From Legionella sp. (GTDB taxonomy: Bacteria > Pseudomonadota > Gammaproteobacteria > Legionellales > Legionellaceae), in contig JAACPN010000008.1 of the NCBI GenBank assembly GCA_009995425.1, positions 1 to 55,496 on the forward strand: a stretch of 55,496 nt of DNA. The letters run 5' to 3'. Numbering within the stretch: position 1 is the first letter of the stretch; every line of letters begins with the position of its first letter. Position numbers and translations under genes: made by a program. Below, piece after piece: positions 26,127 to 35,102 of the stretch. The notes under the pieces were generated by a model, which saw only the letters and a program-made list of their open reading frames with translations, searched no databases and had not been told where the DNA came from.

Positions 26127-26954
26127 ATTAAAATTCAAATCCAAAGCATGTTCAACCCAAGGCCCCGAGGTACGATACGGATTAATATCAAGTCCACCAC
26201 GCCTGGTATAACGCCCATATACCGTTAAATAATCAGGTTTGCATTGTGCCATAATATCAACAAAAATCCGTTCAATGCACTGCTCATGAAAACCTTGATG
26301 ATTTCTGAACGAAACAATATATTTTAAAAAACTTTCAGGAGAAATACGCGGCCCGCGATAAGATATCTGTACGCTCCCCCAATCAGGCTGATTGGTAACA
26401 GGGCAGTTAGAACGGAGTAAATCAGAACATAAACGCTCTTCGATGATCTCATGACTGACTTGCAATAACGTTGGTTCCACTTCATAAACCGAACAAGCAA
26501 TATCTAAATCATCCACACACGTACCATCAAATCGCGGTTGGATCTCATAAACATGCCAGCCCTGTGATAGCAGAATTTTCACAACCACTTGGCTTTGTAA
26601 GCATGCCGCTAAATCTTCTGTAATCAGCGCCTCTACAGCAGCAACGGATGCAAATACGGTTTGATTCAGTGAATTAAAATACAGCTTAAGCGATTTAGAT
26701 TCGATCAAATTTGGAGAACAGCAATCATAGGTGATGCTTGCCGTTGCAACGCACGGTTTACCTTTGGGATTAAGCCACGACACTTCATAATGATTCCAGG
26801 TATCAAACCCAACAAAAGGCAACGCATCAGGATCTAAGCCAAGCTCCTGCCATTTAGGGCCACGTGCAATCGGAAACAAGCGTCCGGGATTATACTCAGC
26901 GTCATAAGATGTTGCTTGCCCTAATTCACCATAACCCCCATTTTGATTATTCAT
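26112..26954 (-). CDS. queF: NADPH-dependent 7-cyano-7-deazaguanine reductase
   Basis: The 280-residue enzyme reduces preQ0 to preQ1 in queuosine synthesis, the E. coli-type long (two-domain) form. It has ESKSLKLYFNSLNQT, the catalytic Cys in LLRSNCPVTNQPDWG followed by the Asp, and FLKYIVSFRNHQGFHEQCIE. The C-terminus ends LDLNFNLMRQ. Its last 71 bp are duplicated 8 kb away at 18030-18100. The gene is intact; the duplicated copy codes a slightly different C-terminus, so one of the two ends may have been brought in with the accessory block. Confidence 0.95.
   Translation of the reverse strand: MNNQNGGYGELGQATSYDAEYNPGRLFPIARGPKWQELGLDPDALPFVGFDTWNHYEVSWLNPKGKPCVATASITYDCCSPNLIESKSLKLYFNSLNQTVFASVAAVEALITEDLAACLQSQVVVKILLSQGWHVYEIQPRFDGTCVDDLDIACSVYEVEPTLLQVSHEIIEERLCSDLLRSNCPVTNQPDWGSVQISYRGPRISPESFLKYIVSFRNHQGFHEQCIERIFVDIMAQCKPDYLTVYGRYTRRGGLDINPYRTSGPWVEHALDLNFNLMRQ
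26114..26184. repeat. Right copy of the queF 3'-end direct repeat
   Basis: These are the last 71 bp of intact queF, repeated at 18030-18100 with three substitutions. Same-strand orientation and location at a gene 3' end are typical of attachment-site duplications of integrative elements, though no recombinase gene is present between the copies. Confidence 0.9.
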
Positions 26955-27068
26955 GGATGGATCCTTTTGAAAAAATAAGGCATTCTAACATATGAAGCAA
27001 ACATAATTTAATACGCTATACTAACATTATAGTACTCAGTAATTACGGACCACTAACTGGAGCACACG

Positions 27069-27260
27069 ATGAGCGACTTAAAATCAAAGATTCCTGATCT
27101 AAGCGAAATTGGCAACATGGCAGGCAAACTTTTTAAAGATGTTAAAAAAAGTGTTTGTGAAATTGCCGAAGATTATAAAGCTAAACACAAAAAATCTGCA
27201 GCACCTAAGGCTAAAGCGGAAGCCCCTAAAACTGCAGCCAAAAAGAAAGAAGACAAATAA
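27069..27260 (+). CDS. Small Lys/Ala-tailed protein
   Basis: The 63-residue protein begins MSDLKSKIPDLSEIGNMAG and ends in a basic tail of alternating Lys, Ala and Pro. A GGAG Shine-Dalgarno precedes the ATG by seven bases. The tail resembles histone H1-like nucleoid or RNA-binding proteins, but the acidic and hydrophobic N-terminal half argues for an amphipathic helix instead. No family recognised. A possible -10 TATACT lies at 27017-27022. Transcription probably ends in the hairpin at 27274. Confidence 0.6.
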   Translation: MSDLKSKIPDLSEIGNMAGKLFKDVKKSVCEIAEDYKAKHKKSAAPKAKAEAPKTAAKKKEDK

Positions 27261-27265
27261 GTACG

Positions 27266-27862
27266 TTATCGGAAACATGTGATGTGGCTAAACCCATCGC
27301 ATGTTTTTCCAAAACATAGCTCCTGATCACCTAAAGTTTGAGTTGCCGGAAGATTTGCTTGTTTGTCGTAAGACGTCGCACGTCGGTAACCGTGCTGGCG
27401 ACAAAATGCATCGGCCGCTCCCTTTCCACAACCGCTATGATTTTTGTAACACCAATCCACACGATAATTTTTAAATCGAGGCAACACAAAATCATGTGAA
27501 CGGTACGCATAAACCGGTGGCTCTGCTTTTTTTACACTTTCCTCACATGAAATAAACATAAAACCATCACAACGCCAGCCTTTGCACTGGTTTGTTGAAG
27601 CGGGATAGCGTGTCAACCCCACATTATGCTCAATACGCGCTTTCGAAGCCTTCTCATACCCCATTGAGCGACAATATTGAGATGCCAATTCTAATCCGCA
27701 AACTTTATGATCTTCTGAACAATAGTTGAGGCGCATACCATGCTCGAGCGGGTACCAAAAATCCCGATAAACATCATTCTGAGATGACGCCGCATAAGAA
27801 GACAGGCTTGAACACAGCAGTGGTAGTAACACAGCCGTAAATAAACGATAACGTTGCAACAT
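27266..27862 (-). CDS. Secreted protein with two six-cysteine repeats
   Basis: The 198-residue protein has a signal peptide (LFTAVLLPLLCSSLSSYAAS, cleaved near residue 24). Two modules of 59 residues follow (48-106 and 138-196) in which six Cys have identical spacing: C48, 55, 64, 93, 98, 106 and C138, 145, 154, 183, 188, 196. Each module carries a CG..(A/L)A..(Y/F)CR..GY pattern and ends CDGF..I.C. Three disulphides per module in the periplasm or outside the cell are expected. I do not recognise the family; a binding or carbohydrate-recognition role would suit the fold style but is not shown. Confidence 0.75.
   Translation of the reverse strand: MLQRYRLFTAVLLPLLCSSLSSYAASSQNDVYRDFWYPLEHGMRLNYCSEDHKVCGLELASQYCRSMGYEKASKARIEHNVGLTRYPASTNQCKGWRCDGFMFISCEESVKKAEPPVYAYRSHDFVLPRFKNYRVDWCYKNHSGCGKGAADAFCRQHGYRRATSYDKQANLPATQTLGDQELCFGKTCDGFSHITCFR
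27274..27309 (+). terminator. Intrinsic terminator for the small Lys-rich gene
   Basis: AACATGTGATG pairs with CATCGCATGTT (one U-G pair and a bulge) and is followed by TTTT. It lies entirely inside the antisense coding region of the next gene, encoding that gene's last residues (CDGFSHITCFR), so the sequence serves both. Confidence 0.55.
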
Positions 27863-27938
27863 GATTTATAATCCGTAATTTATTTTAAATCTATCTTAGC
27901 TTATTATTTTTATTGCTTCCATCATCCTGGCCATGCTG

Positions 27939-30161
27939 TTACGACACCTGACGCCTTGCCTCAAGTACATTGGGTATTAGCTCCAACTTGCCCAATAGAC
28001 GAGATAAATCACTCAAACTCGCGACTTCAACGGTTAGGGTCAGATGCGTCATGTTTTCTTTTTTATGCAATTGCGTTTGCAATGCAAAAAGGTAAGCTTT
28101 TTCGTTCGCTAAGAGCGCCGTAATATCCCGATGAAGCCCTTGTCTATCAAACGCACGAATCAACAAATCGACGGCGTAACGTTCTGAGGTTGTGCTACCC
28201 CAAGTCACGTCTAAAAAGCGCTGTTTTTGTTTTTCACCTGCATTTAATACATTAACGCAATCTTGTCGATGCACTGAAACGCCGCGGCCAAGCGTTACAT
28301 AGCCTAACACCGGATCGCCGGGCACCGGCTGGCAACAGCGCGCCATATGCGTCAGTAAATTATCCACCCCTTCAACCTGTAAATCATCACTCGCTAAGTC
28401 GCTACGCTTCGGTGGCAGCTTAATCATACGCTCCATGGATGGTTCTGGTAGCATCTCTGTAGATGGTTTTAAACGAGATATGATTTGAGAAATTTTTAAA
28501 TCACCACGACCCAATGCCGCACGTAAATCATCAAGATGCTTTAAGTTAAACGCTGGCAACACTTCACTTAAACGCTCTGAACGTATGCCCAGGGCTTTCA
28601 GCTCTTTAGCAAGCATCTCTTGCCCTGCAAGTCGATGCTCTTCATAATCCTGCATTTTAAACCAATGCAGCACCTTGGCTTTTGCTCTCGGTGTTTTTAA
28701 ATAGCCTAAATGCGGATTAATCCAGTCTCGTGAAGGCCGCAATGCTTTGCCGGTTAATATTTCAACTTTATCCCCGGTTTTTAATAAGTACGTGAGCGGT
28801 ACAATATGCCCGTTGACTTTGGCACCTCGGCATCGGTGCCCAATATCACTGTGCACTTGATAAGCAAAATCGAGCGGTGTGACGCCTTGAGGTAAATCTA
28901 AAATATCTCCGTCGGGCGTAAACACGTACACACGCTCATCTAAAAACTCGGCATCAATCGATTCTGATATACCCTGACTTACGGCCATTTCACGGTGCCA
29001 TGCCAAAACTTCGCGAAGCCATTCTATTTTACGTTCATGTGATTCTTGCACCAATTGACCTGGCGCTTCTTTATATTTCCAATGCGCAGCAACCCCCATT
29101 TCGGCTTGTTCGTGCATGTGAAACGTACGAATTTGAACTTCAAAAACTTGCCCTTCGGGTCCTTCCACAGCCGTATGCAAGGATTGATAACCGTTAGGTT
29201 TTGTATTCGCAATATAATCATCAAACTCACCAGGAATTTGCTTCCATAACGCATGAACACAAGCTAAAACTTCATAGCATTGTTCCGTCGTTTCAACCAA
29301 CACACGGATAGCTGTCGCATCATAAATCTCTTGAAGCGATACATTTTTTCGCATCATTTTACGATAAATACTATGAATATGCTTCGAGCGACCATACACC
29401 GCTGAGTGCTCAATGTTCATGCTAGCAAGTTGAATGTTTAATTCTTTAACCAACCAATCCACATAACGATCACGCTCAAGTCGTTTGGTTTTTAAACCCC
29501 CTGCAATGGCCTTATACTCTTTCGGATGTAAGTAACGAAATGCTAAGTCTTCCATTTCCCATTTGATAGCACCAATACCTAAACGATTCGCCAAAGGCGC
29601 ATAAACTTCCATGATTTCCATGGCCAAGTGCGTGCGTTGTTTTTCTGGCATATGGTTTGCAGCACGTATGACGCATAAACGTTCTGCGAGCTTAATAAGC
29701 ACCACACGCACATCATCCACCATGGCGAGCAGCATTTTTCTGATGTTATCTAATTGTTGTTTATTTTGAGACGATTTTTCCGTTAACGCCTGAAAGCTTG
29801 ACAGGGCATTCATTCGATCCACACCTCGCACGAGGCGCGCAACATCCTTCCCTAACTGCTCTTCGATGTCCTCCACAGACAATTCGGCGTAATGCACGCT
29901 TTCAAACAAAATGGCTGCCGCAAGTGTATCTTGACCGACCTCTAAGTCAGCCAAAACATCAGCCATGGCCAAGCCTTGTTGCAAGCAGGAAATGCCGGCC
30001 TCAGTCACATGATCCTGCCCCGCAAGCTGCGCTAAACCACACGCGCTACGAACCTTCTCCATGTTTTGAAGATAACCGCGATGACCAAGATGTTGAAGCC
30101 ATTTTTGAACATCAATGCTTCCATCTGATAATAAAGCAATGCCTTCCCTGACTTTAACCAT
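27939..30161 (-). CDS. relA: (p)ppGpp synthetase RelA
   Basis: The 740-residue ribosome-associated enzyme makes (p)ppGpp when uncharged tRNA enters the A site. The N-terminal HD hydrolase domain is degenerate (ILFESVHYAELS where SpoT has the HD pair), so it should be synthesis-only. The synthetase domain has IYDATAIRVLV, FDDYIANTKPNGYQSLHTAV and RTFHMHEQAEMGVAAHWKYK. TGS (VYVFTPDGDILDLPQGVTPL), a zinc-finger-like HMARCCQPVPGD region and a C-terminal ACT domain follow. It lies 8 nt after rlmD, the same neighbour order as E. coli. In intracellular relatives ppGpp controls the transmissive phase together with LetAS-type systems. Confidence 0.96.
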   Translation of the reverse strand: MVKVREGIALLSDGSIDVQKWLQHLGHRGYLQNMEKVRSACGLAQLAGQDHVTEAGISCLQQGLAMADVLADLEVGQDTLAAAILFESVHYAELSVEDIEEQLGKDVARLVRGVDRMNALSSFQALTEKSSQNKQQLDNIRKMLLAMVDDVRVVLIKLAERLCVIRAANHMPEKQRTHLAMEIMEVYAPLANRLGIGAIKWEMEDLAFRYLHPKEYKAIAGGLKTKRLERDRYVDWLVKELNIQLASMNIEHSAVYGRSKHIHSIYRKMMRKNVSLQEIYDATAIRVLVETTEQCYEVLACVHALWKQIPGEFDDYIANTKPNGYQSLHTAVEGPEGQVFEVQIRTFHMHEQAEMGVAAHWKYKEAPGQLVQESHERKIEWLREVLAWHREMAVSQGISESIDAEFLDERVYVFTPDGDILDLPQGVTPLDFAYQVHSDIGHRCRGAKVNGHIVPLTYLLKTGDKVEILTGKALRPSRDWINPHLGYLKTPRAKAKVLHWFKMQDYEEHRLAGQEMLAKELKALGIRSERLSEVLPAFNLKHLDDLRAALGRGDLKISQIISRLKPSTEMLPEPSMERMIKLPPKRSDLASDDLQVEGVDNLLTHMARCCQPVPGDPVLGYVTLGRGVSVHRQDCVNVLNAGEKQKQRFLDVTWGSTTSERYAVDLLIRAFDRQGLHRDITALLANEKAYLFALQTQLHKKENMTHLTLTVEVASLSDLSRLLGKLELIPNVLEARRQVS

Positions 30162-30169
30162 ATCGCTCC

Positions 30170-31504
30170 CTATCTTTTTTTAAATAACCCCATCACTTCG
30201 ACGTGCGTTGTATGAGGAAACATATCCATGACCCCAAGTTTTTCTAAGCGATAGCCTTGCTCATGAAGCATTTCAGCATCGCGTGCAAATGTTGCTGGAT
30301 TACATGAAACATAAAGTATGTTTGCTGGATTAATATGCTGAATTTTTTTAACAATAGCAAATGCACCCGTACGTGGTGGATCCACTAAAAGCTTGTTACA
30401 GCCGTGTTGCTTTAGGGGCAACAACGCTTCTTCATCGTCCAGATTAGCGCATGAAAACTGTGTGTTGGTTAAGTTATTTTTTAAAGCATTCGTACGTGCA
30501 CGTTCAACCATCGTATCACTGCCTTCCACTCCAACAACACGTGCACAACGTGTCGCCAGCGGCAAAGAAAAGTTACCTAAACCACAAAATAGATCTAAAA
30601 CCACATCATCTGAGGAGAGTTCTAACCAATCAAGCGCTTGCGTCACCATACGACGATTAAGCGCAGGATTCACTTGCGTAAAATCGGTGGGATAAAACGA
30701 AAATTTAATCTTTTGGTCGGGCAGCTCATAACTCAACATATCATTCCCTTCAGGATAAAATAAGCTTACGCTGTTTACCCCTGCAGGTTGAAAATAAATA
30801 CGAAAACCGGTCGCATCAGAAAACGCGCGAAACTTCGCTTGATCAGCTTTACTCAAGTCCGCCAGATGTCGAAACACGAGTGCAACAACATCATCGCCAG
30901 CAGCTACTTCGATTTGTGGAAAACTATGAGGATCGTCCATAGCCCCTAAAAGCTTGCTTAAGGCTTCCAGCGACGTCCCAACTTTTTCATGTAAAATTGA
31001 GCAATGCTGAACATCAGCCACATAACGCCCCTGATGTTTTTCACGAAAACCAATCAGAACACGGCCTTTTTTTTCAACATAACTCACGCTCAACCGCGCG
31101 CGACTACGATAATGCCAAATACTGGATCCCGATAATGCAGGTGCAATACACTGAGGCTCGAGATGGCCAATACGCATCAACAGCTCTAAGACTAATTTTT
31201 CTTTCTCATGAAGTTGAATTGCTGGATTCAGGTGCTGTAACGAACATCCACCACACACGCCATGATGGGGGCATTGCGGCTCGACGCGATCAGGCGAAGG
31301 TTCTTCAATCGACAACACACGCCCTTCATCAAAATCACGTTTTGTACGTAACCGTTCGAACGTCACCAACTCTCCGGCAAGTGCTCCATCAATAAACGTG
31401 GCTTTACCATCGATGCGTGCTAATCCACGCCCATCATGACTTAATTTTTCTACGCGTGCTGTCACCGGGACTTTTGAAACACGGGGCTTACGTCGAGAAC
31501 TCAT
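30170..31504 (-). CDS. rlmD: 23S rRNA (uracil1939-C5)-methyltransferase
   Basis: The 444-residue RumA-type enzyme has an N-terminal TRAM domain (residues 10-65), iron-sulphur ligands in QCPHHGVCGGC plus a later Cys in VQHCSILHEK, the SAM site LDLFCGLGNFSLPLA and the catalytic Cys in ILYVSCNPATFARD. It methylates U1939 of 23S rRNA. Length is normal. Its stop is 8 nt from relA and its start 25 nt from rluB, so it belongs to a continuous minus-strand block yciO-like, trpS, rluB, rlmD, relA. Confidence 0.95.
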   Translation of the reverse strand: MSSRRKPRVSKVPVTARVEKLSHDGRGLARIDGKATFIDGALAGELVTFERLRTKRDFDEGRVLSIEEPSPDRVEPQCPHHGVCGGCSLQHLNPAIQLHEKEKLVLELLMRIGHLEPQCIAPALSGSSIWHYRSRARLSVSYVEKKGRVLIGFREKHQGRYVADVQHCSILHEKVGTSLEALSKLLGAMDDPHSFPQIEVAAGDDVVALVFRHLADLSKADQAKFRAFSDATGFRIYFQPAGVNSVSLFYPEGNDMLSYELPDQKIKFSFYPTDFTQVNPALNRRMVTQALDWLELSSDDVVLDLFCGLGNFSLPLATRCARVVGVEGSDTMVERARTNALKNNLTNTQFSCANLDDEEALLPLKQHGCNKLLVDPPRTGAFAIVKKIQHINPANILYVSCNPATFARDAEMLHEQGYRLEKLGVMDMFPHTTHVEVMGLFKKR

Positions 31505-31529
31505 AAATATCTACACCTATCCTAACCAT

Positions 31530-32315
31530 TTACTTTTTATCTTTTTTATCTTGCTTATCTAAAACAATTGCATTTGGATCCACCGATAACGAACGCACAA
31601 ACGTACGAACTTCATCCGAAGATAACTCCATATGCTTACCTCGGCTTAAAAAGCGTGGCATGGTCAGTGAGCCATACCGAATGCGAGTCAAACGACTTAC
31701 TTCAAGACCTTGTGATTCCCACAATCGTCGAACTTCTCGATTACGTCCTTCAGTCAACACCACATGATACCAAGTATTCGCTGCTTCACCGCCCTGAAAT
31801 ACCAAGCTTTTAAACGATGCCATGCCATCTTCTAACTGAACCCCGTTTTTAAGCGCTATCTCTACTTCAGGCTTAACCCGGCCATGAACACGTACGGCAT
31901 ATTCTCGCTCAATCGCATAGCGTGGATGCATCAGCTCATTCGCCAATGCCCCATCATTGGTAAAAATTAATAATCCCGACGTATTAATATCCAAACGGCC
32001 CACTTGAATCCAGCGTCCGCGTTTGAGCATCGGTAAATTATCAAACACCGTTTTTTTGTGCTTCGGATCATCTCGACTGCTAATTTCACCCACAGGCTTA
32101 TGATAAATCAAGATCCGCGTTCTTAACGGTAAATTCAAAGGGTTTTTAATTAACTTACCTTTGACTTTAATTTTATCGTGAGGCGCCACAACATCTCCAA
32201 GCTGCGCTTGTTTTCCGTTGAGTTGCACCACACCGTTTTTAATCCATACTTCCATTTCACGTCGCGACCCAAGTCCTGCCTGACTGAGTACTTTTTGTAA
32301 TCGTTCACCACTCAT
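31530..32315 (-). CDS. rluB: 23S rRNA pseudouridine2605 synthase
   Basis: The 261-residue product starts MSGERLQKVLSQAGLGSRRE. It has an S4 RNA-binding domain (residues 1-60) and an RsuA-type catalytic domain with VGRLDINTSGLLIFTNDGAL, whose Asp is the nucleophile, and TEGRNREVRRLWES. I chose the ATG at 32315, which overlaps the trpS stop by one base (TAATG), over the longer frame that runs into trpS. The Lys/Asp repeat at the C-terminus (DKQDKKDKK) is a common disordered tail in this family. Confidence 0.95.
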   Translation of the reverse strand: MSGERLQKVLSQAGLGSRREMEVWIKNGVVQLNGKQAQLGDVVAPHDKIKVKGKLIKNPLNLPLRTRILIYHKPVGEISSRDDPKHKKTVFDNLPMLKRGRWIQVGRLDINTSGLLIFTNDGALANELMHPRYAIEREYAVRVHGRVKPEVEIALKNGVQLEDGMASFKSLVFQGGEAANTWYHVVLTEGRNREVRRLWESQGLEVSRLTRIRYGSLTMPRFLSRGKHMELSSDEVRTFVRSLSVDPNAIVLDKQDKKDKK

Positions 32316-33529
32316 TAATAATCCAACCCCATAGCTTCGCGTACATCGCAAAGTGTTTTTTGTGCATCAGCACGTGCTCGCTCACTGCCTTCTGCGGCAA
32401 TGCGCTTAACCGAGCCCATGTCCGCTTCATAATCACGTATATTATCTTGTATTGGTTTAAGTTCTTTATGGATGGCGTCAATCACGGGGCGTTTGCATTC
32501 CACACACCCTATGCCCGCTGAACGACACCCGGTTTGTACCCAATCTTTGACGGTATCATCAGAATAAATTGCATGAAATTTCCACACAGGGCACAGTTCA
32601 GGATTACCTGGATCGGTACGCCTAACACGAGCAGGATCGGTCGGCATGGTCAACACTTTTTTCTCAACCATCGCAGGCTCTTCACGTAAACTAATCGTAT
32701 TGCCGTAAGATTTTGACATTTTTTGGCCATCAAGCCCTGGAATTTTTGCATGTTGCGTTAACAAAGCCTGTGGCTCAGATAATATTAATTTACCAATACC
32801 CTCTAAATAACCCAACAAACGTTCTTTATCGCCTAAAGCCAAATTACCTTGATCTTCGATTAATGCACGCGCGGTGTTTAATGCCTCATGACATCCGTCT
32901 TGTTGAAACGAGGTCAAAAGCTTTTTATAAAGCTTGGCATTTTTCTTACCCATTTTTTGAATGGACTGTGATGCCAAAGCCTCAAAATTAGCCCCTCGTC
33001 CATACAAATAATTAAACCGCCGAGCAAGTTCGCGCGTTAGTTCAATATGTGCAACTTGATCCTCACCCACAGGCACCCAATCGCCTTTATAAATAAGCAC
33101 ATCGGCACTTTGTAATACAGGATAACCTAAAAATCCGTGTGTCGACAGCTCTTTTTCATGCAGCTTTTCTTGTTGGTCTTTATACGTAGGAACGCGCTCT
33201 AACCAACCCAAGGGCGAAATCATCGATAATAATAAATATAACTCGGCATGCTCAGGCACCCATGACTGAATAAACACACGTGAAAGACTTGGGTTTACAC
33301 CACAGGCTAACCAATCAACCAATAAGTTCCACACATGCTGCTTAATGGCACCCGGTTCTTCATAGTGCGTGGTTAAACCATGCCAATCGGCGACAAAAAA
33401 ATAACAATCATATTGATGCTGCAACTGCACCCAATTACTCAAAACACCATGATAATGCCCTAAGTGCAAATGACCTGTGGCACGCATACCCGACACCACA
33501 CGCTTATTATTACCCAGTAATACAGACAT
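32315..33529 (-). CDS. trpS: Tryptophanyl-tRNA synthetase
   Basis: The 404-residue class I synthetase shows GHLHLGHYHG (HIGH motif) near the N-terminus and GQKMSKSYGN (KMSKS). It is about 70 residues longer than the E. coli enzyme because of an insert between the two motifs (KLYKKLLTSF region) and a Cys-containing stretch CRSAGIGCVECK near the end. This longer form occurs in other gammaproteobacteria. It charges tRNA-Trp in the cytoplasm. Translation is coupled to rluB. Confidence 0.94.
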   Translation of the reverse strand: MSVLLGNNKRVVSGMRATGHLHLGHYHGVLSNWVQLQHQYDCYFFVADWHGLTTHYEEPGAIKQHVWNLLVDWLACGVNPSLSRVFIQSWVPEHAELYLLLSMISPLGWLERVPTYKDQQEKLHEKELSTHGFLGYPVLQSADVLIYKGDWVPVGEDQVAHIELTRELARRFNYLYGRGANFEALASQSIQKMGKKNAKLYKKLLTSFQQDGCHEALNTARALIEDQGNLALGDKERLLGYLEGIGKLILSEPQALLTQHAKIPGLDGQKMSKSYGNTISLREEPAMVEKKVLTMPTDPARVRRTDPGNPELCPVWKFHAIYSDDTVKDWVQTGCRSAGIGCVECKRPVIDAIHKELKPIQDNIRDYEADMGSVKRIAAEGSERARADAQKTLCDVREAMGLDY

Positions 33530-33550
33530 CTATTTCCTCACTGCTTGCTC

Positions 33551-34171
33551 TTATTGAAAAGGCGTTGGATCGCCTTGTCCTTCTCGTATAATCACAGGAT
33601 AATCTCCTGTTAAATCGACCACAGTCGTAGGTTCAGCACCACAAAAGCCACCATCAATAATTAAATCCGTCTGATGACCGAGCACATCACGAATCGCTTC
33701 AGGTTCACTGAGCGGTGTGTCAGAACCAGGCAAAATTAACGAACTACTGACCAGCGGCGCATCTAAGCACTCCAGTAAAGCCAAAGCAATCACATGCTCT
33801 GGCACACGCAAACCTAAGGTTTTACGTTTGGGATGCAGCATTAAGCGCGGCACCTCACGCGTTGAATTCAAAATAAACGTATACGGCCCGGGTGTAAACG
33901 CTTTCAGCAACCTAAAAATAGGACGACTTACCTGTGCATACGTACCAAGTTCAGATAAATCTCGACACACCAACGTCATGTTGTGATCTTTATTCAGCTC
34001 ACGAAGCTTTCGTATGCGTTCTAATCCCGATTTATTACCTAAACTACACCCCAAGGCATAGCCCGAATCCGTCGGATACACAATTAAACCGCCTCTCGAA
34101 AGAACATTTGCAGCCTCTCGCAGTAAGCGTGCCTGGGGATTATCCGGATGAATCGCAAAAAATTGACTCAT
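33551..34171 (-). CDS. YciO/Sua5/TsaC-family protein
   Basis: The 206-residue protein belongs to the Sua5/YrdC/YciO family, which makes threonylcarbamoyl-AMP for tRNA t6A37. Motifs are GGLIVYPTDSGYALGCSLGN, KTLGLRVPEHVIALALLE and PLVSSSLILPGSDTP. The details (YPTDSGYALGC) fit the YciO branch, whose exact role is less certain than TsaC. It starts the minus-strand block and precedes trpS by 21 nt. Confidence 0.88.
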   Translation of the reverse strand: MSQFFAIHPDNPQARLLREAANVLSRGGLIVYPTDSGYALGCSLGNKSGLERIRKLRELNKDHNMTLVCRDLSELGTYAQVSRPIFRLLKAFTPGPYTFILNSTREVPRLMLHPKRKTLGLRVPEHVIALALLECLDAPLVSSSLILPGSDTPLSEPEAIRDVLGHQTDLIIDGGFCGAEPTTVVDLTGDYPVIIREGQGDPTPFQ

Positions 34172-34236
34172 GGTTAGCAGATCCTCTTGCCTTAATTAAG
34201 TAGGTAGTATACCTGACTCTACTGACAGTTTGTATT

Positions 34237-34989
34237 TTAAGTTGATTTAGATAATTTAACAGCAACAACAGCATCTTCATGAGGCTTAGCATCAGCCTCT
34301 GCAACATGAGCTTGGCGAGGAAACATCGAAATCAAAGTCGAGTTCACATGCAAACATGCGTGAGGTTCGAACGGCGTATAGGCCAGCATATTTTCAAAAT
34401 AACATAATTGAGCCGGCTTTAATTGCCGTGATTCTGGAGCTGCATGAGCTACATAATCGCGAATACATGGTGCTAGCGCCGCTTTAAGCTCTATTAAATG
34501 CTTAGGCTCTAATGCTTGATACTGATACCCCAGCGTCACATGAAAATGACTCGGGATATGATGCTCATAATGGTATTTTTTAGCTAAAGCTTCAATTTGA
34601 CCACAGCTATCTGCATCAAGCCTAACATCGATTTGAAGCGCACCGTTTGTGTATAAATCAGCGTAAGTCAGCGTAGGTGAAATTGGGTTTTGTTGAAGTA
34701 TTTGATTTAACTCATTAAAAAAACTTTGTTGGGCTGCAACATAATCATTCCAAGATAAAGATAAGTAACGATTTTCGATTTCATCTTTTGTAAATAAATT
34801 AATCGCCGTGACATGCCAACTGGATAAAGGCAAGATAGAATAATAATCCGTCACGTTTTTATCTCGAACTAATGTATTAATAATATTACACCAGACATCA
34901 AAGTCTTCGTTTAAATTCAGCTTACAAATCACCGTGTATCCAGGAAAAGGTAAATAATGGCCTTGGAAATCTAATTTATATTTTGGCAT
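34237..34989 (-). CDS. 2H phosphoesterase (DUF1868-like)
   Basis: The 250-residue protein has the two His-x-Thr motifs of the 2H phosphoesterase superfamily: SSWHVTAINLF (His59, Thr61) and PSHFHVTLGYQYQ (His150, Thr152). The spacing, and the FPGYTVICKLN start, resemble the DUF1868 branch, which is common in eukaryotes and scattered in bacteria. Members cut 2'-5' or cyclic phosphodiester bonds. No signal peptide is present. In a host-associated bacterium such an enzyme could act on RNA ends, on 2'-5' oligoadenylates or on cyclic dinucleotides; none of these is shown. It stands alone, diverging from the mini-gene at 35103. Confidence 0.75.
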   Translation of the reverse strand: MPKYKLDFQGHYLPFPGYTVICKLNLNEDFDVWCNIINTLVRDKNVTDYYSILPLSSWHVTAINLFTKDEIENRYLSLSWNDYVAAQQSFFNELNQILQQNPISPTLTYADLYTNGALQIDVRLDADSCGQIEALAKKYHYEHHIPSHFHVTLGYQYQALEPKHLIELKAALAPCIRDYVAHAAPESRQLKPAQLCYFENMLAYTPFEPHACLHVNSTLISMFPRQAHVAEADAKPHEDAVVAVKLSKST

Positions 34990-35102
34990 GCATGCGCTCC
35001 TACGCTCGTCATCTGTCCTGTGCGTACTGATAATACGCGTAGATTATAGCTTCAAATCTGCTAATATAAAAATAAACCCTAAAATAAATCAGGAGATTGT
35101 GT

